DNA of 64,000 nt from Onchocerca volvulus. Lineage: Eukaryota > Nematoda > Chromadorea > Rhabditida > Onchocercidae. The first letter of the stretch is position 1, and every line of letters begins with the position of its first letter. The position numbers and the translations under genes were made by a program. The DNA lies in contig HG738138.1 in assembly GCA_000499405.2 (NCBI GenBank), positions 15,206,554 through 15,270,553 on the forward strand, in the 5' to 3' direction. Below the pieces are notes generated by a model that saw nothing but the letters and a program-made list of their open reading frames with translations, did no database searches and had not been told where the DNA came from. Shown in pieces: positions 1 to 13,700 of this stretch.

Positions 1-1603
1 GAAAGCTTTCATGTACATATCAGTGATCCTTTTTTTCCAATTTTTCGAACGTAAGCGCAGAAAAAGAGCACGAACAAGCCGACGTATCAACTATAATCAT
101 TAGAATTTATTTGAACAAAATTCAGCATCAATAAATTTGAACGTCGATTATATGTGATCAAGAACAATGATTATATACATATATATCCTCAAATGTTTAA
201 TAACTCACATCATCACATACTTTGGTGCATATCCCAAAGCAATGGAAGTTTTATTTTTCCTCTTTTTTTAAAATATTCACACGGATAAAAAAAAGATGGT
301 TAAAATACAAGCAAGAAAATTAGTTTCGAGAAAGGGTCAACAAATTAAGTGCAGATTAATAAACTGGTATGTAACGAAAATATTATGTGAACTTGGCTGA
401 TTTGACCTTATGGAAATTGAACGTAATTATTATTAACTATTCCCTTGAATACTTTGTATAATACTGTTAACATATAAAAGAAAAAAGAAAATATTCTAGT
501 ATCCTGAAAGTACAGAGTTAAGCGAATTAGAATTCAGAATTTAAGGTTAGCGTCTCAGATTAATGTATTTTTCATCAAAGGTGGATATTAGCAAAATACA
601 TTCCTCACTGAAAACAAAAAAAGTTCAGTGACTTGGAATAATAAATTATTATCAAATAGCACAGTAATATTAGTTTAAAATACCGAATAATAGCGCGAAT
701 AAACGATATCACTCTTCTAAATCGTTTAATCTTACTTTCATCCAACAAAAAAAGCTTCTTGTGGGTGATGGCTCAACTGATTTTATATTTCTTGAAAGTT
801 CATAATCAACATTATTTTTTTCAGTCATTTACAAAAATACATTTTCTCTGAACAATCAAGAAAAAGAAAGAAACTAACCATAAGGAATTTGTCCATTCTC
901 CAACGATCGATTCGTGGCCATTCATTAGAAATAGTTACTAACATACACTTGACGAACAAAACAGATTCTTCTTCTCTTTCAAATAAATTCAACAGCGAAG
1001 CGATATTATCAGCGAGATGTTCTTGCCATAACATCTTGTCTTGCATCCACATCACATAATGCAATCCTTTCGTCAAATGTACCATTGCTTTATCATCAAA
1101 TTCTGCAAAAAGAAGTTCTCAAAAAAAAGAAAAAAAATTAAAAAAATGTTAATTTTATTTAGTTTCATCTATTTCATTTCCAACAGTCCGCATTTTCTAC
1201 TTTTTTTTCGTCCAAAAAGTCTCGAAACTAAGTTATTCATTTCTCGAATGCCATTGAAAAAGCGAGATAACTTCACGATATTTGTGTTCGCTATCAAGAG
1301 TTTCACTTCTCCTAATAGCAGTTTTTTTTAAAACTATTCAGCAACATGCTGTACGAAATTTTCCGCGAGGCATAAAAAAGATGAAATTCAAGTCTCAAAC
1401 TTATAGATTATAAATACCCTCAACAATTCCGCCTAATACCTCCAAAAATAGATCAAAAAAACCAAGAAAAACGAACCTTGCTTGGCTGATTCAGCTTGAA
1501 TCCAATCACATAGTGTTCGAAAGGCCCGTCGACGAGTGATCGGCTCACCGGATGCCAGTTTCTGCGCAAAAATAATCTCAATTTCGTCTAATTCTGAGTC
1601 CAT
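1..1603 (-). CDS. RRP1: RRP1/NOP52-like ribosomal RNA processing protein, 5' part
   Basis: Nucleolar protein family needed for maturation of large-subunit rRNA. Exons on the minus strand are 1477-1603, 879-1102 and 1-90; the gene continues past the left edge. All junctions are GT-AG and the phases fit (127 bp, 224 bp, then an exon entered in phase 0), giving 147 visible residues. The start is the ATG at 1603, with a splice acceptor (TTTTAG) ending six bases upstream, as expected for a trans-spliced nematode mRNA. Family signatures are an opening FAQKLASGE segment, then KGLHYVMWMQD, then NEWPRIDRWRMDKFLM followed directly by LIRRLVRALFLRL from exon 3; these match the conserved Nop52 core (KGLFYCMWVQD ... 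EWKGIDRLRLDKYYMLIR in the human protein as I recall it). The 788-bp intron 91-878 holds nothing else that I recognise. Assignment is by motif memory; the C-terminal region is not visible. Confidence 0.88.
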
Positions 1604-3235
1604 TAGATCTAAAAATTCATCATTTCACTTGAACAATTAGAATTCGAAATCCAAAAGCTAATAACTCGAATTCAATTCATTATCCTTTTGAACTCATTCA
1701 ATGCAGCTTTTCTACTTATTCATTAATGCAAAGTTGAGAGAAGAAAGTAAAAAATATGACGAATTTCATAAATTTATACGATTAATCGTATTATCAAAAT
1801 TATTATTCAAACTATTCTAGCGTAAAAATATCAATGTCAAAAAACTTTAATACTCGAAACAAAAAATAAATGATGATTGTCAATAATTTTGATCTCTCTT
1901 AGAATATACGCCACGTCAGACAAGTTTCATACAACATATTCATTCGTGAAGAAGACAACAGCAATACAATATCTATTTAAATAGTATCTATTAGTAGTTT
2001 AAACATAATAAGTCGGTAATTTATGATCCGTCAACAACTTAAACTTCATCACTCAACGGGATGGTCTTTTTTTTTTTTTTTTTTTCCTTTCTTGTTTGAT
2101 TTTATTACTGTTAGTATTAGATAAAATCAATATATTATAAAGGCAAAAGGGAAATAAAATTTTGGAAAATAAGAGAAAAATTTTTTCCAAAAATGAATTA
2201 TCAAATATTTCGCATAGTTAAATTACTTGAATACGGGATAAAATAGCAACAGCAATAACAGCAGATGAAACAAATGAAAGAGGGAATGGATGACGAAGCA
2301 TTTTCCAGCGTCATACAAAATGAAAGTACAATGACTAATAATTAAGCGTCGAAGAAAAAAAAAAAGAAAAAAAATATATATATTGCTACTGATGACTAAT
2401 CATTTGTTCGTTTGAAAAACATTTCTTTGAAGAAATTAAAAGCAAAGCAAAGTAAGTGATTAATTGTAAAAATATTTTAAAGAAAAAAGGTAAAGAAGAA
2501 AAATCATAATATTTACTCCTGAAATTTTATATTTATTTCAAGCTAAATAATATTAACAATTCAAATAAGACATATCAATAATTAATAGTGACGCTAATAA
2601 ATGATATTATCAACTGATATTAATTACATGCGGGATTAAAATATAGAATTGGTACTAATATTAGAATGGCACCAAATGATACTATTACAACGAATGGCAC
2701 CTCCATACGTTTGAGATAACCACACTAAATTAACCCTTCTTCCCAACCCTCTTCGCTTCTCTTTTTTACCAGAAAAATAACGATTTGACATCGACCAGTG
2801 CCGCGTAATGCAATACTTTACTTCCAACAAGAAATTTATGATTAGTAGAATTAAAAATTTCAAAAAAAAGAAAACGTTGGAAGGAAGGTTTTTTTTTTAT
2901 TGGGTTTTTTATGCATTTACACAAATTCCCAAAATGATACTTCCTTTTTTTTTTTTTTTTTTGTAAACAAATATATTATAATAGATGAGATCTAAAGACC
3001 AAAAATCTTTATTACTCACTGGAATAAAAGATTAAAGATTGGTACTATTCACACATCCAGCTGAATTATTTTATCTATTTTTTTCTATTCAAAAATATAT
3101 TGTATGAGAAGTTTTTTGAAAAAAAAAAATGCTTAATGGCTAAGGTGAAGAAGGTCTTGGCATGAGTTATTAATAACATCTAACCATCCTGTTATATTTC
3201 TTTCGTTTCTTCATAGAAGCAAATTATCCAAACAA
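1604..3235. other. Intergenic, no gene seen
   Basis: A+T-rich sequence with homopolymer T and A runs (about 2066-2084, 2949-2962) and no convincing coding exon on either strand. The 75-codon open frame at 2636-2863 (minus) has no recognisable content. The stretch presumably holds the promoter side of the RRP1-like gene. Confidence 0.6.
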
Positions 3236-3971
3236 TTAGCTGGACCCGAACACGCTCCGCGTGGCCGATCCAGCTAGTCCCTATAAATAAAAATGTAAAC
3301 GTTCGTTTGTTCAAAATCTTAAATCTCCGAAAGCTCTTAAGTATACGCATTATTTATATTAATTCGAAATCTTAGATATCGGAAAGTCCTTACCTATTCC
3401 TTTGAAATTTCGACACAACGCTGCATTCGAATACGCACATGTTTGTATATACACGCGTTTCTGTAGCTCAGTCTGGTTGGAAAAAAAGAAAAGAGAAAGC
3501 GCATGTTTCTAGTGCTGGGAAAAAAACTGATATTTTGTTATTTGATTTGTAGTTTGATTGGTTGATTCTTGCAATTGCGATTAGGCTAGGTCGGCAATAA
3601 GTGTGAAGAGGTTTTTTGTGTCTTGTGTGACAAAGAATACTGTTGAAAAATGTTATATTGATTGATGAAGAGTGTTTCTTCGTAACAAACAATTATTAGA
3701 GAACATCCAGGCAAATTAATCACTGAGTTATTCTTTCCTTTGTCGATAATAGAGAAGAATACTATTTAAGTGAATTGTCCGATTATTGCTACTGTTTTGT
3801 CGCTTTGAATTGTCGAACTGGAACCCTTAGAACTCCGAATTGTTGTTGTTGCTATGTCGATCTTCGTCGTTTATTTGTGAATTGGAGCATTTTGATGATA
3901 AACGTGTTTGTCGTCCCTTTGAAACTATGTCGCGCCACTTGACCTTTGGTATTTCTTGTTTACAATTATTG

Positions 3972-6140
3972 TCATGACGTTATTTGGCTTTTCAATTTTC
4001 GTCCACATCTAATATGTTTAATTTCACAATACTTGTGGGTATACAATATTTTTTGTTTTCCATTGTCTGTGTAGATATAAAGATTGTCTGGTTGGCAAAT
4101 TCTAGGACACGCAACATATAATTGTTCATGTGAGAAGCTATCGGTCTCTAGATCTAAGCCGCATGATTCTAAAGATTCGACCTGAGCTTTGTTGATGGTG
4201 AATGCAAACGCCAATCCAACTGGGAATTGCAATCTCTTAAACAGAAATGACATATCCGTTGGAATCATAAGAATGCGAGGAATAAGGACATCTTCACTTT
4301 TGAAAGGTCATGTCAAGATTGTTGCCTCTATGACATTGCTCATCGATTTTTTTACTGCAAGCCATGTTCCGTTGCAAATTTTTGGCTGTTAATATTTCGC
4401 AACATTATAATTGGTACGCCGATTTTCAATTGCAGTAGTGCGGTGACATCCCTGGCGGAACGAATGAATTCAAAAATGGTGAACTTGGATTCAGTGTACC
4501 GCAAGGTCCATGCATCATTTTTCTCGTCTCAACTTTATGCAAAGTCTTATCAATGTTGGCGTCGGGTATTTCAGCGCATTTCATATCATTGATTTCTTTT
4601 GAACTGGTTTTGTCATAAAGCTAGATTAGTATATGTGCGTGTGGCAATCCTCTCTTTTGCTATTCTACTAAATACATCCAACATCGCACAGATCTAATTC
4701 ATGTTTTACCAAGAAATCCATCAGCGATTTCAGCTTCTGTCTGAAAACATGTACTGTGATGTCATGCTTACCTACTGGCGATCGCCCATAAAGTAAGAGT
4801 TTTTGTATATCATTCCAAGCTGGATTTCATGTGAATGTAATGAATAGCTCTGGACGCCCGTATTGGCGAACATATGCGATTGCATCTTGGGCGTACTCAT
4901 GCATATGGCTTGGACTGCCTGTATATAAAGATGGCAAAATCTTTAGTCTTTCAACGTTAGTTGTATTATCGTTATTTACAACTGCATCTCGCAAATTAAT
5001 GTATTCTTAAGACCGAAGCTTGATCTGATTCAAACGGATGAATATCAAACATTCTATTTCGATTTTTGCATACATATCTACGATGTATTGGTGAAATAAC
5101 TGACGGAATTTCAAAATGTGGTTGTCTTCATTCTCTCGAATCATTAATCGGTATGAAAAATAGTTCATTGCGCTGTATTTCTTATTTGTTTCTTCCCCAC
5201 TGACTGTATTTATTATAACGTTAAAGTGATATCATCAGCACCATCCCAAAAAATGATTGGATATTGCAGTGCATCGTAGCATCGATGAGTTTCTACAATT
5301 TTTGTCAATTCGTCGTTTCTCCGGTGAAGAATGATATCTCTAGATTAAGTTGTTATCCGACTATAACAATTGTTTTTTCATCTATAGTTGGTCCACTGAA
5401 TCTTCTCACATCTCTAGCAGGCGTTTTGTCAGCATGAATAACAATCTTGTGTGTGTCAGATGGAATATCATTGCTATCACCGATGGAATACATTGCAGGA
5501 ATTTATGCTGACCATCTGGCAACGAAAGCAGGGAGCTGGCTTCATGATAAATCTGTCTCTTCACATTGAAAGTTGGCATGAATTGATTTGTTACGATTTC
5601 TACGCCGAACGATGTCATTTGGAAGCAAGAGTTGTGTTTCCTGATGTTAGATAGGAAATACCTTGATTCGCAGTATATCCTGCAAGAAAAGTTTTTAATG
5701 GCTGTGGCAGTTCTCCAAGATGAGGCAATTTAATTTTGCCAGCGGCGCAGCACATTCCTGTTGTTTCTCCATTAAATTTCAGCTTGCAGTAAGAACATAC
5801 TTCAGTCATAATGTCGATGAGAACTTGCGGGCTCAAAACATAATCATTAGCTGGATTGTATGGGATTACAAGGCGATTGTAATCGCGTGACTGCCGAACA
5901 TGGAGTCGTGTTTGAAGCTGATCTGCTGTTTCTCGTTTCAGCCACTCTCAGTCGTGCTACCAACCGCGCATCCTCAAGTCTGGATGCATTTCGCTGTTGA
6001 TTCATTCTCTATCTTTTTTGCTCATTCGCTGATGTCCGTTCTTCCTCAGTTTAATTTGCTATGAATCGTCGCCGTGTTTCCGCTATGCGAGTACGACAAC
6101 CTAAGTTTGATCTTCTGTGGGGCATTATTTGGATAAACTA
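3972..6140 (-). pseudogene. Helitron Rep-helicase fossil with the helicase core deleted
   Basis: Remnant of the Helitron transposase, which joins an HUH-type Rep nuclease to a PIF1-family helicase. On the minus strand, from 6140 downward, one reads an Arg/Glu-rich leader, a zinc-binding-like block (EVCSYCKLKF ... GMCCAAGKIKLP, 5836-5700), the segment HRRNDELTKIVETHRCYDAL near 5300, a FVDMYAKIE-type block near 5050, and the HUH motif in KRGLPHAHILI (His-Ala-His at 4633-4641). The Rep part ends with MMHGPCGTLNP near 4500 and then jumps to the last helicase motifs (TINKAQVESLESCGLDLE ... LYVACPRI, 4220-4080). Helicase motifs I to IV are missing, so this copy has an internal deletion. Several in-frame stops (two adjacent ones just before the HUH block) and frame shifts show it cannot encode an active protein. 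Confidence 0.85.
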
Positions 6141-6213
6141 AAGTAGACAAATTGCACTCGAACTGCTCACGAAATTGATTTTTGACTGAACCTGAAGTTG
6201 AATTCGAAACTGC

Positions 6214-6580
6214 CTAATCGAATTGTTGGACTGTTGCTACTGCAAAAAATTATGTATGGTATTAAAAGATACTAACAGTCATAAATGTTCTTCGGTTCAA
6301 ATCTTAAATTTCCGAAAGTTTTTACCTATTACTTTGAAATTTCAATAGAAGTTGAGTTTGGCAGTGGGCAAGATTGTCAACTTGCTAAAGGAACTGAGTG
6401 CTCAATTGATTTGTTGAACTGTTGATACTGCAAATAATTATATATGGTATCCTTTGATACATCATAAATGTTCGTTTGTTAAAAATCTTAAATCTTCGAA
6501 AATTTTATCTATTGCTTTGAAATTTTGACAGAATGTTGCATTGAAATACACGCATACTTGACTAAGCTCGCTGAGCATTG
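6214..6580. repeat. Tandem duplication, about 183 bp, twice
   Basis: Sequence from about 6214 (TTGTTGGACTGTTGCTACTG) recurs from about 6397 (TTGTTGAACTGTTGATACTG), and the similarity continues through the AAATGTTC and TTTGAAATTT blocks of the Helitron 5' terminal region. Two diverged copies lie head to tail inside Helitron A. Confidence 0.65.
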
Positions 6581-7033
6581 CGTACTGAAGGCCACGTCCA
6601 CTTTGCTGAATGTAAGCGTGGTTGATAGATTCAATCCGCTCCCTTACTTTTATTTGTCACAGGTGTGACAGGTGAAAAAAAAGTAGATATATCTATAAAA
6701 ATTACGCGCCTAGTCGAATGTAACGTTATGTCAAAATTCCAAATCAAAGGGTAAAAACTTGAAACGTTGTGCCAAATGAACATTGAACATTTACATTTAC
6801 GAGAATAAAGAAGCGATCCAAGACTTGATATTAAAATATTAGTCTAATATTAGAAAAGTTAATCCATAAATTGAAGAAATATTTTATTATATACTATCAT
6901 CACCTCGACATTTCTGCGATGCAACTACATTTCTCACAAATCAAAAAATAAACGAACTATATTCTTCACAAAGCAAAAAACAAATGAAAAAGCTTAAATT
7001 ACATGCTTTATCTATTTAAATACGCATGCCTAT

Positions 7034-7117
7034 GCAAATGCAGCGTTTTATAAAGATTTCAAATCAATCGGTCAAGCAAATGCAGCGTTTTATAAAAATT
7101 TCAAATCAATCGGTGAA
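7034..7117. repeat. 42-bp tandem repeat, two copies
   Basis: The unit beginning GCAAATGCAGCG and ending ATCGGTCAA occurs at 7034-7075 and again from 7076 with one clear mismatch before the copies diverge. It lies in the 5' subterminal part of the Helitron debris. Confidence 0.75.
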
Positions 7118-7794
7118 GAATTTGAAACGTTGCAGGAAGTAGGCGTGGTGCAAAGCGGAGTCAAAAAATTCAACCCACTCCCTTATTTTCAGTTGTCATA
7201 GGCTTGACACGAAAGAAAAAGTATGCCTATATAAAAACGCACACTTATTCGAACGCAAGGTTGTGTCAAAATTTGAAAGCAATCGGGGAGGACTTGTAAC
7301 ATTTTGTAAAGAGGCACAAGGAGCATCCACATTTTTATTTATATAGATAATCTGTTTATTCAAATTAGGCAAAAATATGAGCAAAAATCCCACGGCCGAA
7401 GGTCATTGTTAGAACAGCAAGTTGAATATTTGTATCATATTCACTGGAGGAATTTTTCGACAATCATCCACATTAATGCTTACCGTACTCAACACATCTT
7501 TTTTCAAATATTGAAATAAAATATATACATAAAAAAATTTTTATATTTCAAATTTATAAGTAACTATTCACAGATAATGAACTTAAGATCGAAACGAGTA
7601 TAACAATAAATATTGGAATATAATACTCGAATAATTTATTTTATAAAACTTAATGTCAAAAGCTACTATTGACTTAGTGGAATCAAATTCCATACGATAT
7701 TAAAAATAATGTGATATTATACATAATATCGCACCTTACAATACTGAACAATAAAGATGAACAATTCATGATGAATATAAAGGGTTATAACAAG

Positions 7795-8270
7795 GTCCTG
7801 CTGCTGAATCGTCGCTCATGTCGATCGGCGCTGTCGATTCGTTGTTGTTGAAGTATTGATTGGGGTCGTTGTGAATTGTCGAATATCCGAACTGATGAAG
7901 CAATTATAGGAAACTGTCCCCCTCGAAAGCTGAACTTGTAACCAAAGAAGTGTGTCAAAAAACATTCTTCTCCAAAATCCGATCCTTATATGTCCTTACG
8001 GAGCTCATCCTTCTTTCCTGATCTGGATTCTTGCCAAATGATTGGTCGACTTCGCTTTGTTTCTCTGTTGATCGGAGCATTTGGCGGTAAATATGTCTAT
8101 CATTTTGGCGAGAAGCATGTTTATCCTTTGTTAATAAACTTGTTTTCCCTTTTGGTGGCAAACATGTTTATCATTTTGGCGGTTCATTTCAAATTATCGT
8201 CTCACTTCTTGACCTCGAAACTTGGGAAATTAGATCATCTTTCGGAATTTCCCGACAGATTCATATAAAA
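7795..8270. mobile_element. Diverged Helitron 3'-subterminal fragment
   Basis: This stretch is richer in G and C than its surroundings and echoes the non-coding 3' part of Helitrons A and B: a TTGTGAATTGTCGAATAT-type block, repeated ATGTTTATCATTTTGGCG units near 8095-8180, and a CACTTCTTGACCTCG block comparable to CACTTGACCTTTGG in A. It has no coding capacity beyond short frames. It could instead be another repeat family sharing these words. Confidence 0.4.
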
Positions 8271-8518
8271 TTTACTTTATGTGTAATTTTGATTTACGTA
8301 TAATTTTACATATAATTTTTTTTTTTTTTTTTTTTAAAATCAGTATCATTATGTTTTGATATAGTTATATCTAAATAATCAATGGGAATTATTAATCAGT
8401 CATATTTCGAAATGATTTCTATTCTTTCTGTCGTTCTGATTGTTTTTCTCTATGTTTAATCAAAAGTTTTCGATGTAATTAAAGGAATATTTAAGTTGTA
8501 AGTGAATTAGCTTTTTCT

Positions 8519-8878
8519 TCAGAATTTATAACAAAATATAAAGTTTTCCTGATGGGAATCCGAAGCGATTCTGACGTGTAAATCGATTGTCTGACTTTGG
8601 TACAGCGGCGAAAGACTGATCGAACAATCTAGTAGCTGATTCCCTCTGAAGTTTCCCTCAGGATAGATGGAGTACGTTATGATACTGCTACATTCGGTAA
8701 AGCGAATGATTAAAGGAATTGTGGGACGAAACGTCTTCAACCGTGGATGACTCGCTTGCTCGAATGAAGCGTGGACATTGAATATGTGCTCTACATAGGC
8801 CATTTTGGTAAGCAGAACTGGGGTGCTGTGGACGGACAAAAGTTGAGTTAAAGTATAAGTCTTCCGTTCAAGCGCCAT
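8519..8878 (-). CDS. Unrecognised 119-aa protein, single open exon
   Basis: An uninterrupted frame of 119 codons starts at the ATG at 8878, with an in-frame TGA six codons upstream, and ends in TGA at 8519. Its base composition is clearly less A+T-rich than the flanks, and codon use looks like that of the identified genes, which argues for a real coding exon. The product (starting MALERKTYTLTQLLSVHS) is mixed polar and hydrophobic with no transmembrane segment, signal peptide or motif that I recognise; the C-terminal half alternates in a way that suggests beta strands. No splice acceptor is obvious just before the ATG. It could be a complete small gene, a surviving exon of a larger one, or a retrocopy. 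I assign no function. Confidence 0.45.
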   Translation of the reverse strand: MALERKTYTLTQLLSVHSTPVLLTKMAYVEHIFNVHASFEQASHPRLKTFRPTIPLIIRFTECSSIITYSIYPEGNFRGNQLLDCSISLSPLYQSQTIDLHVRIASDSHQENFIFCYKF

Positions 8879-10744
8879 CCATTTAAACTTTCCTCATTTT
8901 TCTCATTCACATTAAAAGATATCTGTTATCGATCGACAAAACTTTAACAATATTTTGCTAATGCAAAAATTTAATTAATAAATAAGATGAATAATATTAT
9001 CAGGCATTTTTGGAAATATTTAATGAATATGCAGCACATTAGTAATCTAATTCTATGATTTCAAAAGGCTAAATGTCTAATAGCCGATGTAAGTACCACT
9101 GAAAATTCTCGGAATATTTAGCATGTTTATAGGCCACGTAATTTAGAAAATTACACCCAAATCTCTCATGATCGTTCAAAATATTTTCGAAAAATTTGAC
9201 CTTGATATTGTTAATATGAAACTGATTGATTATATAAATCGAATTTATATGAAATATATGCATTTTGAAATGAATCTAAAATAAAAATTTAAAACAAGCG
9301 GTGTTTCTTTCAAGCTAAAAGTTGTAGCTCGTACCAAGTGGTAGCAAATCATGAAAAGTTCGAAATTCAATAAATGTCTTATTTTTATTATTTTCAAATA
9401 TTTCATCAACATACAACAACTTCAACTGACGTATCAAACATGTACAATCGTAATATTTTGTCGAACTTTTTTAATTTCCAGAAACAAAAAAAAAACTAAT
9501 ATCGGCGGCATACATCAAAATAAATCATTTAAGAATTACTGCATAAATTGGATATATATTCAGTCGATGTCACCATTATCTTGAAATAATTACATTCTTT
9601 TTTAAGTAAGTGTGAAATGGAAAATAAATGCACAAAATTTGACTAGATCACTGTAATGTTCCGAAGTCATTGGATGGTATAACAAATAATTAATTTAATT
9701 AATTAACGAGATTGGATTGAATGCAATTCAAAAGACAGTTTTTTCTTTTTTTTTTTCTTGGGAAAGGAAAAAGAATAAGAGACTAAAGGATTTTTCATGT
9801 TATCAACAATAACAATTAAAAGAGACAGAAAATGGTTTCATCACTTTTTTTAAAATTTAGGTTTCCATCATTTCTTTCAAATTTTAAAAGTAAAGAAAGA
9901 ATGACAATGATCGAATGATTTTAAATTTAGAAAAAACAAATAAATAAAAAAGGATAATTATTGAGCAATGATATTTTTAAAAGATTATCCATAAATTTTC
10001 AAATTTTAAGGTAATTCGTAGAGTTTTGTTATTTGCACAATATTCGTTTTTCTCCATCTTTATTTTCTCTTTTATTTAAAGATACGAATATTTTATGATT
10101 GCAAAATTCAAAAAATATGGAAAGTATTACTATCCGTATTATTTAATAAATAAATTTTAAGATGTGAAATTAATTATGAAAATTATGTTAAACTATAAAT
10201 TGCAAATTGCGAGAAAAGTAATTAATATTTAAGTCTGTTGAAACGCTAAATTTGAAAAAATCCATAAACTTATAATTGTAACAATTTTAAGAAACCATTT
10301 TTAGCTTTTTTTTTCCAAGATTTTTTGCTAATTTCTAAGTAGGGAAAGGAAATACAAATCTGAAGCAATTGTTTGCGTTTATAAATGAATATGAAAAATT
10401 CTAAATTTTGGGGAAGAAAAATTTCATACATCTGTTAATAAATTTGTAAATGATTTCTTGAAAATTAGAAAAAAAAAAGAGAGGAAAAAAAATACGTCAT
10501 ATCAATTTTCAAGCGACCTAGAATTTAAGTGGTCAAAAAGAAAAAAGTGAAATAGTATATCTTTCCAATAAAATACAGAATTATTAATAAATATTTCAAA
10601 GTTATGAACATTTAAAAAGTGCAAATTGCTAAGATTTTTTTCTAGCTTTTCTTAAATTACATGGAAGTTCTGAAATATTTAGTTGAAATAACAATAAAAA
10701 ATCGAAATTCGAATAATCACTAATAATCATTGAAATAAGCATAA
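8879..10744. other. Intergenic, no gene seen
   Basis: A+T-rich spacer between the 119-codon ORF and the 3' end of the spinster gene. A 64-codon minus frame at 9069-9263 is open but unrecognised. Homopolymer runs are frequent. The left part of the spinster 3' UTR must lie just below 10745. Confidence 0.55.
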
Positions 10745-13700
10745 TTATTGAAATGTATCATTTTTTGTACCATTTTCAATGTCCACCACTTTACGATTAT
10801 ATTTAGCATTCGGATTACCAGATTTTGAAAGCTGATCTGAAAATAAAACGAAAAAAATTTCTTTTCCGAAAATATTAATTTATTGTTGTTTACATGAAGA
10901 AAAAAAAAAAAAAAAAAACTGTTTCTTCGATAATCATTTAAAGTTGAAATATTGGCAAGCAATTTTTATTTTCTACAAAATTATCCAAATTTGATATTCA
11001 TAATATAGCATAATGGATAAAAAAACTATTTTTGCTTCGAAAAACCGAACTTTAAGCCTATCGACGGGAGAGGTAATTTCAAAAACTGAAAATTTTACTT
11101 GAATATTTATCACGAAGGATTAAAGTGCCTAGTTAACCTATTACCTAATTCGATTCAAAATTACAAAAAAAGTCTCTTTCCGGATTCATCCTTTATTGAA
11201 GACGATAAATTCTTATTTTTGGTAAAAAAAAAGTTCTGTTGATTAGATATCCAATTATAACTATGCAAATTCACGTCAATTTTGTTTTACTTATTAATTG
11301 AAATTGACAAGCTGACAAATAAACTGAAATTGGTACTTAATACTACAAAGGCCACTGTATGTGAAGTAAATATGTCATGATAATATCAATTACAAGACTG
11401 TAAAAACAAAAAGTCAAGCAACATATCTACGGTAAATTTTTGTAATTACGAATTAAATTGGAAAAAAAAAAAAAAAAAAGAAATGCTTATAACCTATTTG
11501 CTTCAGAAATTTCTTTCGATCATTAACAAAGGATATTGAAGAAGCAATATACAAAACGACACTGACTAATAGTAACAAATTAGGTATGTAAAATGCTGTA
11601 GCTAATGAATGATATGATGCTGCTGGAGTAGTTTCGGATCCTCTTATCCAATCAGATACCTGAAATATTTTATCATGATGATTTGATGAGGGAACAAAGG
11701 GAACAATGGCTTCTTGGAAGAAAAAGAATGCGAAAATGATCCTAATTAAATGATACGTAAATAATTTTAATTAGGTCAATTAAGATTTGATGATCCTAAT
11801 TAGGAAGTGGCAATACTACTTGCAATAATTATTTGCAACATTATTTATGGAACTTGTGATTGCAAATAAGATCTTAGCGTGTATTTCGATATAAATATTA
11901 TGGAAATATTTATTGCAAAACTATTTTAAATTCCCAGATTTTCTGAAATAATTTATCGAAATATCTTACCAAACCAACAATATATGGCCCAGAAGCATCA
12001 CCAAATAAATGTGATATAAGAATTTGCCATGAATTTGCAACCGATCGTCGTTGTGGTATAATTATATCCTAAAATTAAAAGAGTGAATTTGACAAAAGTT
12101 CAATTTTGTTTGCTTATCATATCATATATTTCAAATATTAGGTATTTAATATATTAAGTGAAATTTCAGGAATAAAACTATCCCTAAAATTTCTTTCACC
12201 ATTTCCACATTGTACTGCTAAAATTCTCATTAACTTTTTTCTAAAAAGAATCCACGAAAATTTAAATTTCCTCAAGTTTATTTTAAATCTCAGAAAAAAA
12301 AGATTTTGCCATATTTTAATTAATATTTGGAATGTTATGATTATTTTAACTACCAAAGATAATAAATTTGTAGGAATATTTCAGGAAGAAAAAAAAAAAA
12401 AAGAAAATTAAACTCACAAGAAGCAGGTCGACGTTTGTAGCCCAGTTTAAACATAATGATAAGACTGTTAAGAAAACAAATATCTGCAAATGGAAGAAAA
12501 AGAAAATTGGCATTTCTTAAATTAAACAACAAAAGTAATACAAATAATAATTATTTAGCTTAAAGTAAATCTTAGAATATGAAAAATCTCACAATAAATA
12601 CCATATGTAATTTAATCGAAATAAATTTAATAGAAAGGTAATAGAGAAAAGATGAAGTGAATACAAGAATGAAAGTTTAGCTAGTCTTTGTTGCAGCTAA
12701 AAAGTAAAATTTCTTTAATTCAGTCCAATAGACATTATTGAAAATTCTAAAATCATACGATTTATTACAACTAATGAGTACTTCTTTTCATAATTAACTA
12801 ATCACTCAATAATTAAACAGTGCCTAATATCAATCAATTTTAATCTTAGTTAACTTTATAGGAAATCAGTACTATCGTAATTTTTGTTTTACGAAGTTGA
12901 CCTTTTCGTAGAAATTTGAATCAATAAAACAATTTATAAACTTGAATACTTCGAATGGAATAAAAAATTGAAAAAAATAAAATAAAAAATTGTGAAATAT
13001 ATACCATAGTAAAATTGAAGTTTGTCACTTTAAGGGCCATAAAAAGAAATGGTGTCGCAAATATAGATCCAAAAGCACACACCAAGGGATTGGCACGATT
13101 TGTTTTAAAAGGCTTACAGCACCATTTACCATGTAACAAAAGCTAAAATTTATTAAAACTTTTCGCGAACTATTGAAAGTTCGAGAATGAAACTAATTAT
13201 ATTGTTAAATTTCAAAAAATAAAAAAAAAAAACGAGTAAACTCTTGGTTTGTTTGTTTGTTTTTCTTTTTTTTAATTTCAAAATTTTTGTTCAATAAAGT
13301 GCTGAGATTTTAAGGAAGCAATTACTCGCTCAGCAATGCGAATTAATTCAATGATAGCATTGCCTAACACTTATATAAGTTTTGAGTAATAATTACTGCT
13401 GAAGTAAATTGCTCATCGGTTCAATTTTGAATTAATTAATTTAATTCAGTTGAATGATTTATGAAATTTCTAATATTTAAATGATTAAAATGGACATTTC
13501 GAATGGAGTTGCATATTAAACTTAATACAATTTAGTAAGTTGAAGTTAATTTTACCAGTAATTTGTCATCTTTGCATCTATTGATTTTTTAACATTATTA
13601 ATTAAAAACCAACCTGCGACAGAGCTGTGCCACCTGAGACACCCAAAATTCCACCAATTACTGTTATTACACCAAAACTGAGTGCTATACTGAAATAATC

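Larger units (their letters stand above)
3236..7347 (-). mobile_element. Helitron A (rolling-circle transposon), decayed, possibly composite
   Basis: Read on the minus strand, the element begins with TC at 7347 (TCTATATAAATAAAAATG, preceded by A) and ends at 3236 with CTAA followed by T. Helitrons insert between A and T and end in CTRR, so both ends fit. The 3' end carries a GC-rich hairpin (about 3238-3276, loop near 3258) that folds on paired CACGC and GCGTG. A copy of the 5' terminal block lies inverted just inside the 3' end (3280-3445). A second, weaker 5' block occurs near 6804, so the element may be 3236-6804 with a further 5' fragment tandemly behind it (to 7347). Between the ends lie a Rep-helicase fossil and an internal tandem duplication. 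About 1.1 kb (roughly 3380-4480) is nearly identical to Helitron B at 28626-31743, in opposite orientation. Confidence 0.8.

Noticed and set aside
2636..2863. 75-codon minus ORF upstream of Helitron A
   Set aside because: No family resemblance, no splice signals in phase, and composition like the flanks.
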